A stretch of 64,000 nucleotides of DNA from Omphiscola glabra (Eukaryota > Mollusca > Gastropoda > Lymnaeidae). The notes beneath the pieces are model-generated. The model searched no databases, was not told where the DNA came from, and saw only the letters and a list, made by a program, of their open reading frames with translations. Positions 61,095 to 64,000 of the stretch are shown in pieces (position 1 is the first letter of the stretch; every line of letters starts with the position of its first letter). The stretch spans positions 10,003,793 through 10,067,792 of the forward strand of contig OZ024798.1 of assembly GCA_964017045.1 (NCBI GenBank). Direction: 5' to 3'. Position numbers and translations under genes: made by a program.

Positions 61095-63196
61095 TCATGA
61101 AGAGAAAAGGTCCCTTCTCACGTTCATGTAGAAGGTCACCTCGTGACACGACCCATCGTCTCCGACGCCGACGTTCTTGTTGACCCTGGGGCTCACGGCG
61201 ATGGAGACGAGGTCCAGCCCACCGGCCACGTCGTTCTGCAACAAGTCCAGGAACAGGCGTCTGGCAACGGGCTTGGGGTCACGCGACAGGGACATGCGGG
61301 ACCTCTTGATGAACGAAATGTGCCTGGGCTTCCTGGGGGCCCGGCTGGCGTCCAGCACAAGGGGCACGGGCAGGTCCTCGGGGGCGTCGCGCTCCGCGCA
61401 GAGGCGTCGTCGGGCGGCAATGTTGTAGTAGATGGGCACGGGGCGTCCCACGCCGGAGTGCATTCTTGTAGAATGCTGTGGAATCATGCCATCCTCATCA
61501 TCACTGGGATTGGGTCTGGACTTCTTGGGTGCGGGTGGGGCTGGGGGCATGTTCCTGTGAGAGAAAAATGAAATTGCACAAGTTAGTAATAGGAAAGGAA
61601 TTTTTGGTGTTGGGGGGGGGGGGGAATCGTTGAATCTGCAGGATAGGTGGGGAAGAGGCATGGATTGATGGGGAATCAATTTTAACGGTTGACATAAAGT
61701 GCAAACTGGAATTAACCTGAAAGTGCAAACAGGAATAAACCTGATATAAATATAGAGGGGGGGTCACCCTTTAAGATAGGCACAATTTATTGCCCCACTT
61801 TAGACCCCCCCCCCCCCACGCAAACACTCTCTATATCAGCGGTTTTCAACCTTTGGGGGTCTTTTAAGACCATCTGAAAACACATATACTCTACAGTTAT
61901 GCTCGCGGCATGAATAATGAATAAGGCTGAGAACCACTGCTCTATATAATAATCTAGTCATTCCACATATCTTGTAGTGGTCTGTGTGAGTACTTTTGCA
62001 GTGCGTGTTTTTGTGTTTTTTTCGTGGAAGCAGATTCTTCGCGCTCGTGTTTCTGTTGTGTGCTGTCCGCATATCCGATTTTGGCTTTTAATTTCCTCAA
62101 CACAAATCGTGTGACGCACGCATGTCTTAAAAATTCCACAGCCCAGCCCCGAAATCATTCACAATGGTCCGCCCTCCAGATACATCCTGGAGTCAGTGGA
62201 GCGTAGCAGCAATAACAAACAGTTATCGGCCAGCAGACGGTCTGAGCTGAGAGGGGGGGATGGTTGGGCAAGAAACGGGGGACCGGGTTTTTGGTCAAGG
62301 ATGTAACATGGACAATGGGGTAGGCCTACTGCCCTTGGGGCGGCGTGGGTCTGAACCGGCTACCACCAGATCTAGACCTGTCAACCTGGGGAGGATAAAA
62401 TATTTTGGGTGGGGGTGGGGGGGTTAACGTTGAGCGTTAAGGGAATATCGGGAAAATATTCGCGCCAGAGAACCAAACAAATATAAATTTAATATCGTGT
62501 ATTATAAAGCCAAATTAAGAACTTGTTTAAACGTGAAACAATTGATTTTTATGCGCGGTATTTGATACATGATAATTGGCCTAGATTTTTTTAGATACAT
62601 TATACTGATCAGCCATAAAAAAGGGAACTGGATAAATGTGTAGTTATGTGTCCGCGTTTTTTACCATGACGAATAAAAAGTTTTTAAAAATGAAAAAATT
62701 ATCTAAATCTATCCCTCACCCTAACCTGAACCCTAAATTCCTCCCTAACCCGGTTTTGACCCTCTCCCTAACAGGGTTTTGACCCTCTCCCTAACAGGGT
62801 TTTGACCCTCTCTCTAACGCAAATGACGCCACGGACACACAACTACACATCAGCCGGGAACGGTTAAAAATGAAATGCAAACCGCAGCTTTCGTTTGGGT
62901 CAGGCGCAAATAGTCTGGTCCCCAGGCGAAGATGTTGAGTCCAATTTTTAACTTTTCAGTTACGTCACTTACGTTAACCGTTAAATTACAACGCTGAAGC
63001 TAGGACTATACCTTTATCGTGAGTCAACAAAACTAATTAGATTTACGGCATTGCGGCTCCCCTGTCCTGGCAGCACAGTGCATTAGCTATGTTGTTTTTG
63101 AGTTCAAGCTAAGTTTAAAATATTTATTAAAAATACCACTCACCATCGATTGTCACAGTAATCTCCAGCAAGCATGTTGTTGTTGAAGTCTGCCAT
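61095..63196 (-). CDS. Uncharacterised two-exon gene, 170-residue basic protein
   Basis: Exon 1 (63196-63144) starts ATG and codes MADFNNNMLAGDYCDNR plus two bases, with a gtgagt donor. Exon 2 (61554-61095) follows a tctctcacag acceptor, completes a tryptophan and stays open to a TGA, 170 residues in all. The N-terminal third has PPAPPAPKKSRPNPSDDED, likely disordered. The middle is basic (RKPRHISFIKRSRMSLSRD, with possible basophilic kinase sites), and the last part (RRLFLDLLQNDVAGGLDLVS, SCHEVTFYMNVRRDLFSS) looks folded. Exon 2 is far more GC-rich than its surroundings. I do not recognise the family. In-frame splicing, codon bias and an open frame support a real gene. No signal peptide or membrane segment is seen. 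The upstream frame stays open for some codons, so an earlier start is possible. Confidence 0.7.
61837..61939. mobile_element. hAT-type MITE with perfect 8-bp target duplication, inside the intron
   Basis: The ends are CAGCGGTTTTCAACC and GGCTGAGAACCACTG. CTCTATAT flanks both sides (61829-61836 and 61940-61947). At 103 bp it is a short relative of 48431-48630. Confidence 0.9.
62637..62850. mobile_element. TIR MITE with a 23-bp tandem repeat
   Basis: The ends are ATGTGTAGTTATGTGTCCGC and GACACACAACTACACAT, inverted and near-perfect over about 20 bp. Inside are three copies of AGGGTTTTGACCCTCTCCCT plus AAC (62755-62820). It lies in the intron of the two-exon gene. Confidence 0.75.
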
Positions 63197-64000
63197 CTCA
63201 GAAACTCTCGAGTCGTCGCCTACCAGGAGCAGGAAAGTAACGGCCAACAATCTAAGTCACGGTCACAGCACACCACTAGACGGCAGCGCAGGTCCAACAA
63301 CAACAACTACCACAACACGCAACTCCCGTGACCAAGTTGTTATAGGAAATATCCTCATCGATCGCTCAAATCAAACTGTTGAATTATTATCAATATCAGG
63401 TTTTTAGGCACAGGTCTGAACACACGTTAAGCGCAAAGTACTTTTTTTTTTAAGAAACTGAAGTATATAACTTAAGTTGTTGTTTGGGTCGTGGTCGTTT
63501 GCTATACGGAATTAAGAGTTCACGCACTATGGAAGTCAAACAGTTGGAAACTACACAGCGAGGTTGGTTAGAAGTAATCCACAAGTCCGAAGTGACCGGC
63601 CACTATGACACAACCCAGGAAATGTTACGCTAGATATAGCCGCCCCGCGATGACCAGGCGGACAGGGTGGGGGAGTAGTGGGGAGGTCGATGGGGGGGGA
63701 GGGCGATGAAGACGCTTCAGTTTGATTGGTCGCCGCTGACGTCATGCCGGTCAATTGCGGCAGGGGAAAAGAAAAGGGAGGCGGGGCCTCGTCATCGAGC
63801 GGGGGGAGGAGGAAAAGGTGTGGGGGGGGGGGTGATACACTGGGCTGTAATTACAGGTCTCTTCATTAGCCCCGCGCGGGTGGACATGTTTGGCTGGCTG
63901 TGACAGTTTAGAGAGAAGTAGGTCACTGGGGGAAAACGCGGGAAAAAAAAAAGGATCCCATCTAAAGAGTGGTTACCTTGACCTTGAACACCCGGTAACG
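63197..64000 (-). promoter_or_regulatory. Upstream flank of the two-exon gene, GC-richer
   Basis: The region upstream of the start codon is richer in GC and CG dinucleotides than most of the window, especially 63600-63960. It is a reasonable place for the promoter and 5' UTR. I see no defined core element, so this is inference from position and composition. Confidence 0.35.

Noticed and set aside
61143..61571. + strand 142-residue frame
   Set aside because: It is antisense to the GC-rich exon of the two-exon gene, which has proper splice phase; this strand has none.
62715..62820. Interstitial telomeric repeat
   Set aside because: CCCTAA-like words occur, but there is no tandem hexamer array; the true period is 23 bp.

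Overview
The window is eukaryotic nuclear DNA from an animal. Genes are split by GT-AG introns, the DNA is AT-rich with many long G or C runs, and it is crowded with short DNA transposons, LINE fragments and minisatellites. The repeat style (a CR1-like LINE with an ATT-repeat tail, many small hAT elements, a tRNA-derived SINE, Penelope-like ends) suggests a mollusc, perhaps a heterobranch (planorbid-like) gastropod. That placement is inference; no marker gene here settles it.

Layout. 1-2.94 kb: nearly intact CR1/L2-type LINE ORF2 (endonuclease plus reverse transcriptase), inserted into a hAT/ZMYM1-like transposon remnant (2.94-3.36 kb). 3.86-7.90 kb: the last five exons of an importin alpha gene (KPNA1/5/6 type) on the + strand; its 5' exons lie outside the window. 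7.9-17.2 kb: AT-rich non-coding DNA with two hAT-type MITEs. 17.2-30.5 kb: a complete or nearly complete DDX10 (Dbp4-type) DEAD-box RNA helicase gene on the - strand, tail-to-tail with importin alpha. Nineteen exons join in one reading frame of 763 codons, and a probable first exon lies upstream. Its introns hold a piggyBac-like MITE nested in an older repeat, three minisatellites (25-, 31- and 30-bp units), a tRNA-Leu-like SINE and a hAT MITE. 30.5-61 kb: a repeat-rich region without a convincing host gene, holding at least a dozen minisatellites, hAT MITEs with 8-bp target duplications, a hAT deletion derivative that keeps the transposase C-terminus, LINE fragments and Penelope-like ends. 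61.1-63.2 kb: a two-exon gene on the - strand coding for an unrecognised 170-residue basic protein, with a GC-richer upstream flank.

The host genes have unrelated housekeeping roles: nuclear import (importin alpha), ribosome biogenesis (DDX10) and one unknown. No operon-like or defence system is evident. The most unusual signal is structural: minisatellites inside terminal-inverted-repeat elements, one of which itself sits inside another minisatellite, and one minisatellite-plus-flank present at two sites 4 kb apart.
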